Part shown: one piece after another, positions 1 to 4,912 of the stretch
How the letters are laid out: each line of letters opens with the position of its first letter
Position numbering within the stretch: the first letter of the stretch is position 1
Assembly (NCBI GenBank): GCA_011051075.1
Contig: DREN01000250.1
Coordinates: 1 to 6,033, forward strand
Reading direction: 5' to 3'
Source: Deltaproteobacteria bacterium
Lineage (GTDB): Bacteria; Desulfobacterota; DSM-4660; Desulfatiglandales; Desulfatiglandaceae
DNA: 6,033 nt
The notes under the pieces: model-generated
Database searches by the model: none
What the model saw: the letters and a program-made list of their open reading frames with translations, nothing else
What the model was told of the DNA's origin: nothing
Program-made: the position numbers and the translations under genes

Positions 1-350
1 AAAGCGCCCTGGCGGGCCACCCGGCAGTGGCAGAGGCTGCCGTGGTGGGTTTTCCCCATGAGGTAAAGGGAGAGGCGATCTATGCCTTTGTGATCCTGGA
101 GCCGGATCTGGTCTTAGGCGATGATCTCCGGGCTGAGCTCGTACAGGAGGTGCGCCGCCGGATCGGTCCCATCGCGACTCCTGACCGTATCCAGCGGGTC
201 GACGCCCTGCCCAAGACCAGGAGCGGCAAGATCATGCGGCGGCTTCTCAGGAAGATAGCGGCCGGCGATATTTCCGACATGGGTGATACTTCCACCCTCC
301 TGGACCCGGCTGTTGTTGAACGCCTGATCCAGGGATCGAGGAACCCTTGA
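1..350 (+). CDS. acs: Acetyl-CoA synthetase, C-terminal fragment (5' end outside window)
   Basis: This is the C-terminal subdomain of AMP-forming acetyl-CoA synthetase, a cytoplasmic enzyme making acetyl-CoA from acetate, ATP and CoA. The frame is open from base 3 to the TGA at 348-350, so the GTG at 27 is an internal valine and the true start lies upstream. Visible family signatures are the core stretch AEAAVVGFPHEVKGEAIYAF, then IGPIATPD, then PKTRSGKIMRRLLRKIAAGD, then GDTSTLLDP, in the order found in bacterial Acs. The lysine codon at 228-230 in PKTRSGK corresponds to the catalytic lysine that is reversibly acetylated in characterised Acs enzymes (established knowledge). The C-terminus ends shortly after the GDTSTL element, as usual. 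The next gene is a sigma54 activator on the same strand 108 bases on, which may link acetate metabolism to that regulator (inference). Related propionyl-CoA synthetases are possible, but the ending is most Acs-like. Confidence 0.93.
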   Translation, partial: SALAGHPAVAEAAVVGFPHEVKGEAIYAFVILEPDLVLGDDLRAELVQEVRRRIGPIATPDRIQRVDALPKTRSGKIMRRLLRKIAAGDISDMGDTSTLLDPAVVERLIQGSRNP

Positions 351-380
351 AACCGGCACTTTGACCCGGAAGGCAGGCAA

Positions 381-398
381 GGCAAAAGTGGTTTTGCC
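381..398. repeat. Perfect 7-bp hairpin between acs and the activator gene
   Basis: GGCAAAA (381-387) and TTTTGCC (392-398) form a perfect stem with a GTGG loop, 31 bases after the acs stop. There is no T-run after the stem on the plus strand, so it is a poor intrinsic terminator in that direction. It may be a transcript-processing or partial-termination hairpin, or a protein site. No convincing sigma70 or sigma54 promoter was seen in the rest of the 351-458 gap. Confidence 0.4.
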
Positions 399-458
399 CA
401 ATCAGCCAGTAGATCCCGTTCTCCCTGGGAGCCCTCTGCAGGGACCTCTTGAAGGACC

Positions 459-1865
459 ATGAAGAACAAGAAGATCATCTCCGCCAGATCATTTCTCAGT
501 GAGGCATCACCGGAACGTTTTGAGGCCGTGATTCGCAGTATCAGCGACGGGGTCTTTACCGTGGACAAGGAATGGCGGATCACCTGTTTCAACCGGGCCG
601 CCGAGGAGATCACGGGCGTGCCCAGATCAAAGGCCATGGGCAGGAAATGTTACGACGTCTTCAGGTCAAATATATGCAGGGACGCCTGTGCCATGCAGTA
701 TACCATTGAAACGGGAAACCCAATAGTAAACCTGGCGGTCAGCATCACGGACAGCAAGGGCAACCAGATACCGGTAAGTGTGGCCACGGCCCTTTTCAGG
801 GATGCCAGGGGCGAACTGATCGGAGGGGTGGAGACCTTCCGGGACCTGAGGCAGGTTGAGGAGCTGCGGAAAAAGGTAAAGGAGAACTACTCCTTCGAGG
901 ATATCATAAGCAAGAACAGGAAGATAAGGAAGATCCTCGACATCCTCCCCACCGTGGCGGTGAGTGAAAGCACGGTCTTGATCACAGGAGAAACCGGGAC
1001 CGGCAAGGAGCTCTTTGCCCGCGCACTCCACAATCTGAGCGGCAGGGCCAGCAGGCCCTTTGTTGCCGTCAACTGTGGCGGATTTCCTGAAACCCTGATC
1101 GAGTCAGAGCTCTTCGGCTACGAAGCGGGGGCCTTTACAGGGGCTGCCAAGGCCAAGCCGGGTCGTTTCAAACTGGCCGAGGGAGGGACCCTTCTCCTGG
1201 ATGAAATCGGGGATCTTCCCCTGCCGCTTCAGGTCAAGCTGCTGAGGGTCCTGCAGGAGAAGGCCTACGAACCCCTTGGGGCAGTGGAAACCGTCAAGAC
1301 CGATGTTCGGATAATCGCGGCTACCAACCGGGACCTGGAGACAATGGTGGCGGACGGGACGTTCAGGCAGGACCTCTACTACCGCGTGAACGTGATCAAC
1401 ATAGATATCCCGCCCCTGAGGGAGCGTATGGAGGATGTGCCCCTGCTGGTGGATCATTTCATAAGACATTTCTCCATGGTTCACGACAAGGATGTGAGCT
1501 CCATTTCGCCCAGGGCCCTGGATATCCTGATGGGGCATGACTACCCCGGAAACATCCGCGAGCTGGACAATATTATTGAACACGGCTGCGTCCTGTGCCA
1601 GGGCGGCATAATAAGGGTGGAAAATCTGCCCCGCTGGATACGTCCGTCAGAGGAAGACTCCCATGTCCATCTGGGAACTGATCTGAGCTTGGAGGAGGTG
1701 GAGAGGCGGTTCATCGTGTCTGTCCTTGAAAAGAACGGCTGGAACCGACAGGCAGCAGCCAACGAGTTGAAGATTCACAAGACCACACTGTTCCGAAAGA
1801 TCAAGAAACTGGGAATTCAACTGCCCGACCACGATGGTCGCTCGGCCAAAAGGCAGACTGAGTAG
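459..1865 (+). CDS. PAS-domain sigma54-dependent transcriptional activator (enhancer-binding protein)
   Basis: A 468-residue bacterial enhancer-binding protein that should use ATP hydrolysis to remodel sigma54-RNA polymerase. A PAS sensor spans about 20-128 (SISDGVFTVDKEWRITCFN at its front), followed by a short charged linker. The AAA+ domain spans about 147-380: Walker A GETGTGKE (177-184), sigma54-contact loop GAFTGA (224-229), Walker B TLLLDEIGD (244-252), sensor I IIAATNRD, the arginine-finger region FRQDLYYR (302-309), and sensor II GNIREL (364-369). A Fis-type helix-turn-helix lies at about 429-453. There is no receiver domain, so the signal probably enters through the PAS domain. That domain carries C64, C73 and C77 (C-x8-C-x3-C) plus C43, which suggests redox or metal sensing (inference). 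All AAA+ motifs are intact. The start at 459 has GAAGGA just upstream at tight spacing. It probably acts on the sigma54 promoter at 2008-2023. Confidence 0.95.
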   Translation: MKNKKIISARSFLSEASPERFEAVIRSISDGVFTVDKEWRITCFNRAAEEITGVPRSKAMGRKCYDVFRSNICRDACAMQYTIETGNPIVNLAVSITDSKGNQIPVSVATALFRDARGELIGGVETFRDLRQVEELRKKVKENYSFEDIISKNRKIRKILDILPTVAVSESTVLITGETGTGKELFARALHNLSGRASRPFVAVNCGGFPETLIESELFGYEAGAFTGAAKAKPGRFKLAEGGTLLLDEIGDLPLPLQVKLLRVLQEKAYEPLGAVETVKTDVRIIAATNRDLETMVADGTFRQDLYYRVNVINIDIPPLRERMEDVPLLVDHFIRHFSMVHDKDVSSISPRALDILMGHDYPGNIRELDNIIEHGCVLCQGGIIRVENLPRWIRPSEEDSHVHLGTDLSLEEVERRFIVSVLEKNGWNRQAAANELKIHKTTLFRKIKKLGIQLPDHDGRSAKRQTE

Positions 1866-1877
1866 CAGATCTGCATC
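1862..1877. promoter_or_regulatory. Candidate activator-binding dyad 1 (upstream activating sequence)
   Basis: GTAGC-N6-GCATC, containing the perfect 10-bp palindrome GCAGATCTGC (1865-1874). It overlaps the stop codon of the activator gene (TAG, 1863-1865). A similar 16-mer lies 33 bp downstream. Its centre is about 164 bp upstream of the predicted sigma54 start site, within the range usual for enhancer-binding proteins. Assignment to this activator is inference. Confidence 0.45.
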
Positions 1878-1894
1878 AACGGGGGAGGTCAACG

Positions 1895-1910
1895 GTAGCG
1901 TTTACGCTAC
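1895..1910. promoter_or_regulatory. Candidate activator-binding dyad 2 (or weak terminator of the activator gene)
   Basis: GTAGCGT-TT-ACGCTAC is a perfect 16-bp inverted repeat, about 131 bp upstream of the predicted sigma54 transcription start. It shares GTAGC-N6-GC and the final C with the dyad at 1862-1877, which favours a tandem enhancer. A second reading is possible: a 6-bp stem with TTTA loop followed by TCTTTTCTT could act as a modest rho-independent terminator. The next 25 bases continue as an almost pure pyrimidine tract. Both roles could coexist. Confidence 0.5.
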
Positions 1911-1953
1911 TCTTTTCTTGCCCTTCTTTCTCCCTTCCTTATTCGATGAGCTA

Positions 1954-1966
1954 CAACCTATTGAAA
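1954..1966 (-). promoter_or_regulatory. IHF-like site between enhancer dyads and sigma54 promoter
   Basis: CAACCTATTGAAA matches the reverse form of the IHF consensus (YAANNNNTTGATW) at all but one defined position. It lies between the candidate enhancer and the -24/-12 promoter, where IHF bending normally helps an activator reach sigma54 holoenzyme. The match is short and the area is AT-rich, so chance is a real alternative. Confidence 0.35.
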
Positions 1967-1986
1967 TAACGGAATAAATGCGTTAT
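1966..1986. repeat. Inverted repeat ATAACG-N9-CGTTAT
   Basis: Perfect 6-bp arms at 1966-1971 and 1981-1986 around a 9-bp AT-rich spacer, just upstream of the sigma54 promoter. The arms differ from the GTAGC dyads, so this may be a site for a second regulator or a chance repeat. It touches the IHF-like site at its left end. Confidence 0.3.
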
Positions 1987-2007
1987 GCCCCAGCGCAATG
2001 GGTCGTT

Positions 2008-2023
2008 TGGCACGGCCTATGCT
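2008..2023 (+). promoter_or_regulatory. sigma54 (RpoN) -24/-12 promoter
   Basis: TGGCACGGCCTATGCT matches the sigma54 consensus TGGCACG-N4-TTGCW with a single mismatch (A for the first T of the -12 box). The invariant GG (2009-2010) and GC (2021-2022) are exactly 10 bases apart. The predicted start site is near 2033-2034, giving a leader of about 49 bases that ends in a strong ribosome binding site. The gene just upstream encodes a sigma54 activator, which strongly supports the call. Confidence 0.87.
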
Positions 2024-2070
2024 CATACAGTTGAGTAAAGAGCAGCATAAACCGCAAACAACAAAGAAGA

Positions 2071-2076
2071 AAGGAG
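2071..2076 (+). promoter_or_regulatory. Ribosome binding site of the small Cys protein
   Basis: AAGGAG lies six bases before the ATG at 2083, inside a purine-rich leader. It fixes this start and argues that the short reading frame is really translated. Confidence 0.7.
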
Positions 2077-2082
2077 AAAATC

Positions 2083-2271
2083 ATGGCTGGAAACGATACA
2101 CGAAGAGAGATGAGCACCGATACCCACAAGCCCGCGCGTCCCTTGAAGTTCTTCAAGGACAAGGATGGAAACGGCTGGCTGTGCGACAAGGGTATTGATC
2201 CGGACAAGGACTTCAGGGCCCAGGGATGCTGGAGCTGTGAGGAGATGGCGTTTCCTGATGGAGGACGCTGA
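2083..2271 (+). CDS. Small Cys-containing protein of unknown function, first gene of the sigma54 operon
   Basis: A 62-residue soluble protein with no signal peptide or membrane segment. The N-terminal 20 residues are charged and probably flexible. The core runs from KFFKDKDGNGWLCDKG (22-37) to a C-terminal CWSC (49-52), giving three cysteines, C34, C49 and C52. C-x14-C-x2-C could bind a metal or work as a redox motif, but a fourth cysteine is missing, so a ligand from a partner, a histidine (H15), or a dimer would be needed (inference). It has an excellent ribosome binding site and lies directly behind the sigma54 promoter, so it is probably the most strongly expressed product of the operon. 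A TPR gene follows after a structured 74-base spacer. I do not recognise a characterised family. That it is a real gene rests on the promoter, the ribosome binding site, and the compact Cys/Trp/Gly-rich core. Confidence 0.78.
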   Translation: MAGNDTRREMSTDTHKPARPLKFFKDKDGNGWLCDKGIDPDKDFRAQGCWSCEEMAFPDGGR

Positions 2272-2275
2272 ACCG

Positions 2276-2335
2276 AGGCCTGTAATGCGGCCTTAGAGAC
2301 CTGGCGGGCCGCCCTGTAAAGGGATGGTCTGCCAG
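2276..2335 (+). other. Structured intercistronic RNA element ahead of the TPR gene
   Basis: Two hairpins can form in the 74-base spacer. AGGCC (2276-2280) pairs with GGCCT (2289-2293). A larger element has outer arms CTGGC (2301-2305) and GCCAG (2331-2335) enclosing CCCT-GTAA-AGGG (2312-2323). The outer 3' arm runs into the ribosome binding site AGGAAGG (2334-2340) of the TPR gene, so folding could damp its translation or protect the upstream mRNA. There is no T-run, so it is not a typical terminator. Confidence 0.4.
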
Positions 2336-2345
2336 GAAGGACAGG

Positions 2346-3281
2346 ATGGTGAACGCCTTGTCAAGACATGAACATAGAGAGAATGGCCACCGGGCCTCGG
2401 CAGCAGAGGCGGAGGCCCTGGAATTTGCCCGCAACGGTCTGTTCGCAGAGGCCGTGGAGTCCTTTACTGCAGCCCTTCAGTTGGACCCGCATCGACCGGG
2501 CACTTACAGGCTGAGAGGAATAGCCTATTCCAGGCTTGGTCTTCACGAACAGGCGGTCAAGGATTTTGACAAGGCCATTGAACAGGACGCTGACTGTCCT
2601 GGATCGTTTTTTGAGCGAGGGACCGCGAAAATGTGCTCGGGAGACTACGGCGGCGCTGTGGAGGATTTTTCCAGGTGTCTGTCCCTTGATCCTGACCATG
2701 CGGCCGCCTATGCGTCGCGCGCAGGGGCCCGCGTGAGGAACGGGCAGTACGAGGAGGCCCTGGAAGATATGGAAACGGCCCTGTCCATCAGTCCGGAACA
2801 GCCGGGCTATCTTCACAACCGGGCCGTTATCCTTGCATCCCTGGGCCGGTTTGGAGAGGCCATAAGGGACTACGAGCGGGTTATCGCATTAGATCCCAAG
2901 AGCGCGGGGTCTTACAACAATCTCGCCTGGATCCTTGCCACTGCCGATGACCCGGCGTACAGGGACTGCCGAAAGGCGATCTCCTATGCTGTCAAGGCCC
3001 TGGAACTCGGAATGAACGGGGCCTGGATGGATACCCTTGCCGCTGCCTATGCTGAATGCGGGGACTTTGAAAAGGCGGTGGCCGCGGAGAGGAGTGCCTA
3101 CAGGTTGTCCAGGCCGCCCAACAGGAGCTTCCTGGATCGAATCAGGCTCTACGAAAAGGGCGAGACCTATGCTGAGCGGGTTCTCCAGGGTCATGGAAGG
3201 GAGAGGCGTTCAGGTGAACCTCCCCATCCTGAGAAGAGAGGAACCGCCTTAAAACATCTAATCCTTGGAAAGGAGGAATAG
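2346..3281 (+). CDS. Tetratricopeptide-repeat (TPR) protein
   Basis: A 311-residue, probably cytoplasmic, helical-repeat protein. Five consecutive 34-residue TPR units run from about 21 to 190. Each has the pattern of small residues at positions 8 and 20 and a closing LDP or similar, for example FAEAVESFTAALQLDP, HEQAVKDFDKAIEQD, YGGAVEDFSRCLSLDP, YEEALEDMETALSISP and FGEAIRDYERVIALDP. A degenerate unit (NNLAWILATADDP) and one more repeat (GDFEKAVAAERSAYRL) follow to about 255, then a basic, proline-containing tail. There is no signal peptide, membrane segment or catalytic domain. TPR proteins are scaffolds for protein-protein contacts, so it may bring together the small Cys protein and the Usp proteins (inference). 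The start is set by AGGAAGG five bases upstream. The last codons contain the ribosome binding site of the next gene, which begins 3 bases after this stop, so the two are probably translationally coupled. Confidence 0.9.
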   Translation: MVNALSRHEHRENGHRASAAEAEALEFARNGLFAEAVESFTAALQLDPHRPGTYRLRGIAYSRLGLHEQAVKDFDKAIEQDADCPGSFFERGTAKMCSGDYGGAVEDFSRCLSLDPDHAAAYASRAGARVRNGQYEEALEDMETALSISPEQPGYLHNRAVILASLGRFGEAIRDYERVIALDPKSAGSYNNLAWILATADDPAYRDCRKAISYAVKALELGMNGAWMDTLAAAYAECGDFEKAVAAERSAYRLSRPPNRSFLDRIRLYEKGETYAERVLQGHGRERRSGEPPHPEKRGTALKHLILGKEE

Positions 3282-3284
3282 ACC

Positions 3285-3740
3285 ATGTACAAGAAAATAC
3301 TTTTTCCCACCTGTTTAACGGAGTTCTGTGAGCACATCTTCAACTACGTCCTCAATCTGGCAGTGGAGAACAATGCGAAACTCTGGATCTACTACGGTCT
3401 TGGACGCGAGAGCCTCACCGAAGAGGAGCTCCTCGAAGAGATAAAGAAGGGAGAGGAACTGGTGAAGAGTGCCTACGGTAAGAAGCTCGAAGAGAAGGGC
3501 TTTGAAAACTACATGATCAACGTCTCAGACGGCGATGTTGTCTCGGAAATCACGAAACTCGCAAGAAACGCCCATGTGGACGCCATTGTCATGGGAACCG
3601 GCACCAAGCCCCCCATGGCTGCGGGAGAAGACATCAGGGTCGGACCCTTAGGACAGGTGACCGCCGATGTGCTCCTGTGGTCGCCATGCCCAGTGTTGAT
3701 AATACCGCCGGCATGGGTTCCAGGCCTTACAAGGAGGTAG
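3285..3740 (+). CDS. Universal stress protein (UspA family), divergent nucleotide site
   Basis: A 151-residue single-domain Usp protein with the alpha/beta fold of the family. The N-terminal strand is MYKKILFPTCLTEF, the central acidic helix spans about 44-71, and the C-terminal core runs VDAIVMGTG (98-106) to WSPCPVLIIPP (132-142). ATP-binding Usp proteins carry an Asp after the first strand and G-x2-G-x9-G-(S/T). Here the Asp position is C10 and the glycine loop is altered: G104-T-G106, then a longer loop, then G120-P-L-G123-Q-V. ATP binding is therefore uncertain. It begins 3 bases after the TPR stop, with a strong AAAGGAGG inside that gene. Its own end (3731-3738) carries a perfect AAGGAGGT, which could serve a following micro-ORF. 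It is probably part of the sigma54 operon, with a role in stress or starvation survival typical of the family. Confidence 0.88.
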   Translation: MYKKILFPTCLTEFCEHIFNYVLNLAVENNAKLWIYYGLGRESLTEEELLEEIKKGEELVKSAYGKKLEEKGFENYMINVSDGDVVSEITKLARNAHVDAIVMGTGTKPPMAAGEDIRVGPLGQVTADVLLWSPCPVLIIPPAWVPGLTRR

Positions 3741-3784
3741 GCCCTTGGACCGTATCTGTTCATTAGGAGGCGGGGTGCATACCG

Positions 3785-3877
3785 ATGTCGATACGTTTAA
3801 ATAGAAGCAAATATGAGATTTTCCTGAACGGTATCCCCGAAGGGTATCGGGTGTCGAGGTACAAACCCTGGACTTGA
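3785..3877 (+). CDS. Possible 30-residue micro-ORF between the two usp genes
   Basis: ATG at 3785 opens a 30-codon frame beginning MSIRLNRSKYEIFLNG and ending in KPWT. AGGAGG (3765-3770) lies upstream at a long 14-base spacing, which weakens the case. The composition looks protein-like, but there is no recognised family. A nearby TTG at 3745, seven bases after a perfect AAGGAGG, would give a different 19-codon peptide. Either may be chance. Confidence 0.18.
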   Translation: MSIRLNRSKYEIFLNGIPEGYRVSRYKPWT

Positions 3878-3883
3878 TACCCC
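3830..3883. repeat. GTATC/GATAC repeat cluster between the usp genes
   Basis: GGTATC (3830-3835) and GGGTATC (3842-3848) can each pair with GATACCC (3876-3882). The 7-bp GGGTATC/GATACCC pair is perfect, with a 27-base loop. A further CGATAC lies at 3789-3794. The alternative pairings could form a switchable structure. No T-run follows, so an intrinsic terminator is not supported. Confidence 0.3.
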
Positions 3884-3931
3884 GGGGGATCACAGGCCGT
3901 GTGCCGTTGCCAGTGACGTCTGAGGAGGGGC

Positions 3932-4006
3932 ATGACAGTTTCTTTCTCGGCCTTCCCGTACCGTTCGGGGTTTAACCCACTGCCTGCGAGGAGGGCATCG
4001 TCATGA
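3932..4006 (+). CDS. Possible 24-residue leader ORF overlapping the second usp start
   Basis: ATG at 3932, preceded three bases earlier by GAGGAGG (3922-3928), opens 24 codons (starts MTVSFSAFPYRSG, ends RRASS). Its TGA at 4004-4006 overlaps the ATG of the next gene in the ATGA arrangement typical of translational coupling. The peptide itself is not recognised. It may be a coupling leader or a chance frame; the gene behind it also has its own good ribosome binding site. Confidence 0.22.
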   Translation: MTVSFSAFPYRSGFNPLPARRASS

Positions 4007-4461
4007 AAATAGAAAAGATCCTGTGGCCGAACGATTTATCGAAATGTTCAGAGGGAGCCCTGCCCTACGTTTCATCCCTGGCCAAAAAGTACGGCGCCAC
4101 GGTGAACGTGCTTTATGTAACCCCTGACCTGACCCGGCACGAGTCGTGGTATGGGGATTTTGACAGTTCCCACGCGCAAAAGATAGTTGAATGGGAAACA
4201 AAAAAGGCCGAGGAGAGGATGCAGGAGATCTGTGAAAAGCATCTCTCAGACTGCGCTGCATACGCCAAACATGCCCGTGTGGGAGACCCTGCGAGCGAAA
4301 TACTGGAATTTATTCGCGAAGAAGATGTGGATATGGTGGTCATGTGCAGAAAGGGAGAGGGGGGCCATTTTCACATGGGCGGTGTTGCCCAGAAGATCGT
4401 GTCCAACTCCCCGGTACCGGTGGTTATTACCCAGGATGCCGAGGAAAAGGCCGGGGCCTGA
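4003..4461 (+). CDS. Universal stress protein (UspA family), second paralogue
   Basis: A 152-residue Usp-fold protein. The first strand KIEKILWPNDLS keeps the family Asp (D11). The core continues with YGATVNVLYVTP, a long charged helix (about 55-80), RVGDPASEILEFI (92-104), VDMVVMCRKG (109-118) and SPVPVVIT (136-143). In the nucleotide loop the first glycine is C115 and the spacing is short (G118 then G126-G127-V-A), with G in place of the usual Ser/Thr, so ATP binding may be weak or altered. It is clearly divergent from the usp gene upstream: D11 here against C10 there, and a different loop. GAGGAGGG (3988-3995) lies seven bases before the ATG and sets the start. The 262-base gap before it has no clear promoter, so it may be read through from the sigma54 promoter or have its own control. 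It has several scattered Cys residues (C15, C77, C84, C115). Confidence 0.9.
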   Translation: MKIEKILWPNDLSKCSEGALPYVSSLAKKYGATVNVLYVTPDLTRHESWYGDFDSSHAQKIVEWETKKAEERMQEICEKHLSDCAAYAKHARVGDPASEILEFIREEDVDMVVMCRKGEGGHFHMGGVAQKIVSNSPVPVVITQDAEEKAGA

Positions 4462-4877
4462 ACCGGGTGAGAGGTATGGCGTTCCGGACAGGAGATCGGG
4501 ACGTATTATACGAATCAGGAGGCCCAAGGGTCAGGTGCGTCCCGTCGGAGGCGGGATCAGCCGCACAAGGGGATTGGCGCTTATTCTCTGAAATGACGCG
4601 TCATGGCAAGCGGGGCGCCCTTAAAATTCTAAGTTTCCAAGATGATAAGAAAGGGATAAGTGCTAATCCATGCCAAGATCAGGCCGGCTTAACTCACCCG
4701 GTGTTTTACATCACATAATGGATCAGTCAGGCGTTTTGGAATTAGTACTGACGGGGTTGGATACCCGATGGATAGGGGCGAGATAATTATAGCGAGTGCG
4801 TTATCAGTTGACAGAAGAAGATTCTTAGAAAATTAAGGGCGTCCCATGTAACAAACAAAAAAATATTCGCTCATCTG
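4462..4877. other. Non-coding stretch between usp and the toxin-antitoxin pair
   Basis: No gene is supported here. A short plus frame (4476-4718, 80 codons) has only a GAGG one base from its ATG and no recognisable content. A 22-codon frame at 4718-4786 lacks a ribosome binding site. TCCCG/CGGGA arms around 4540-4558 form a small hairpin without a T-run. A consensus -35 TTGACA (4808-4813) has no good -10 at 16-18 bases. Base composition becomes visibly more AT-rich towards the right, consistent with an insertion boundary. Confidence 0.5.
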
Positions 4878-4906
4878 TTGACCGAAGATAACATATTTGT
4901 TATATT
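4878..4906 (+). promoter_or_regulatory. sigma70-type promoter of the toxin-antitoxin operon
   Basis: TTGACC (4878-4883), a 17-base spacer and TATATT (4901-4906) match both consensus hexamers at five of six positions. The expected start site is at or near the A of the toxin ATG (4913). Confidence 0.78.
4888..4903. promoter_or_regulatory. Palindromic operator, probable antitoxin binding site
   Basis: ATAACATATTTGTTAT has perfect 6-bp arms (ATAACA/TGTTAT) around TATT. It covers most of the promoter spacer and half of the -10 box, so a bound repressor would block polymerase. HigA-type antitoxins usually repress their own operon this way (established for the family; inferred here). Confidence 0.6.
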
Positions 4907-4912
4907 GGGCAC

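Noticed and set aside
80..637. Long minus-strand open frame opposite acs and the activator gene (also 114-401, 666-1031 and 1104-1583)
   Set aside because: They lie opposite clearly real genes, have no ribosome binding sites or family motifs, and arise from high-GC codon bias.
1998..2198. 66-codon frame overlapping the sigma54 promoter and the small Cys gene
   Set aside because: Its ATG lies upstream of the promoter core and has no ribosome binding site; the overlapping 2083 frame has both supporting signals.
4604..4619. sigma54-like TGGCAAGCGGGGCGCC with correct GG-N10-GC spacing
   Set aside because: The -12 box lacks the T residues (GCGC instead of TTGC) and nothing but non-coding sequence lies directly behind it.
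4476..4718. 80-codon plus-strand frame after the second usp gene
   Set aside because: GAGG is only one base from the ATG, no domain or motif is recognisable, and composition is not protein-like.
4808..4836. Consensus -35 box TTGACA upstream of the toxin-antitoxin pair
   Set aside because: No acceptable -10 hexamer at 16-18 bases; the promoter at 4878-4906 is far better.
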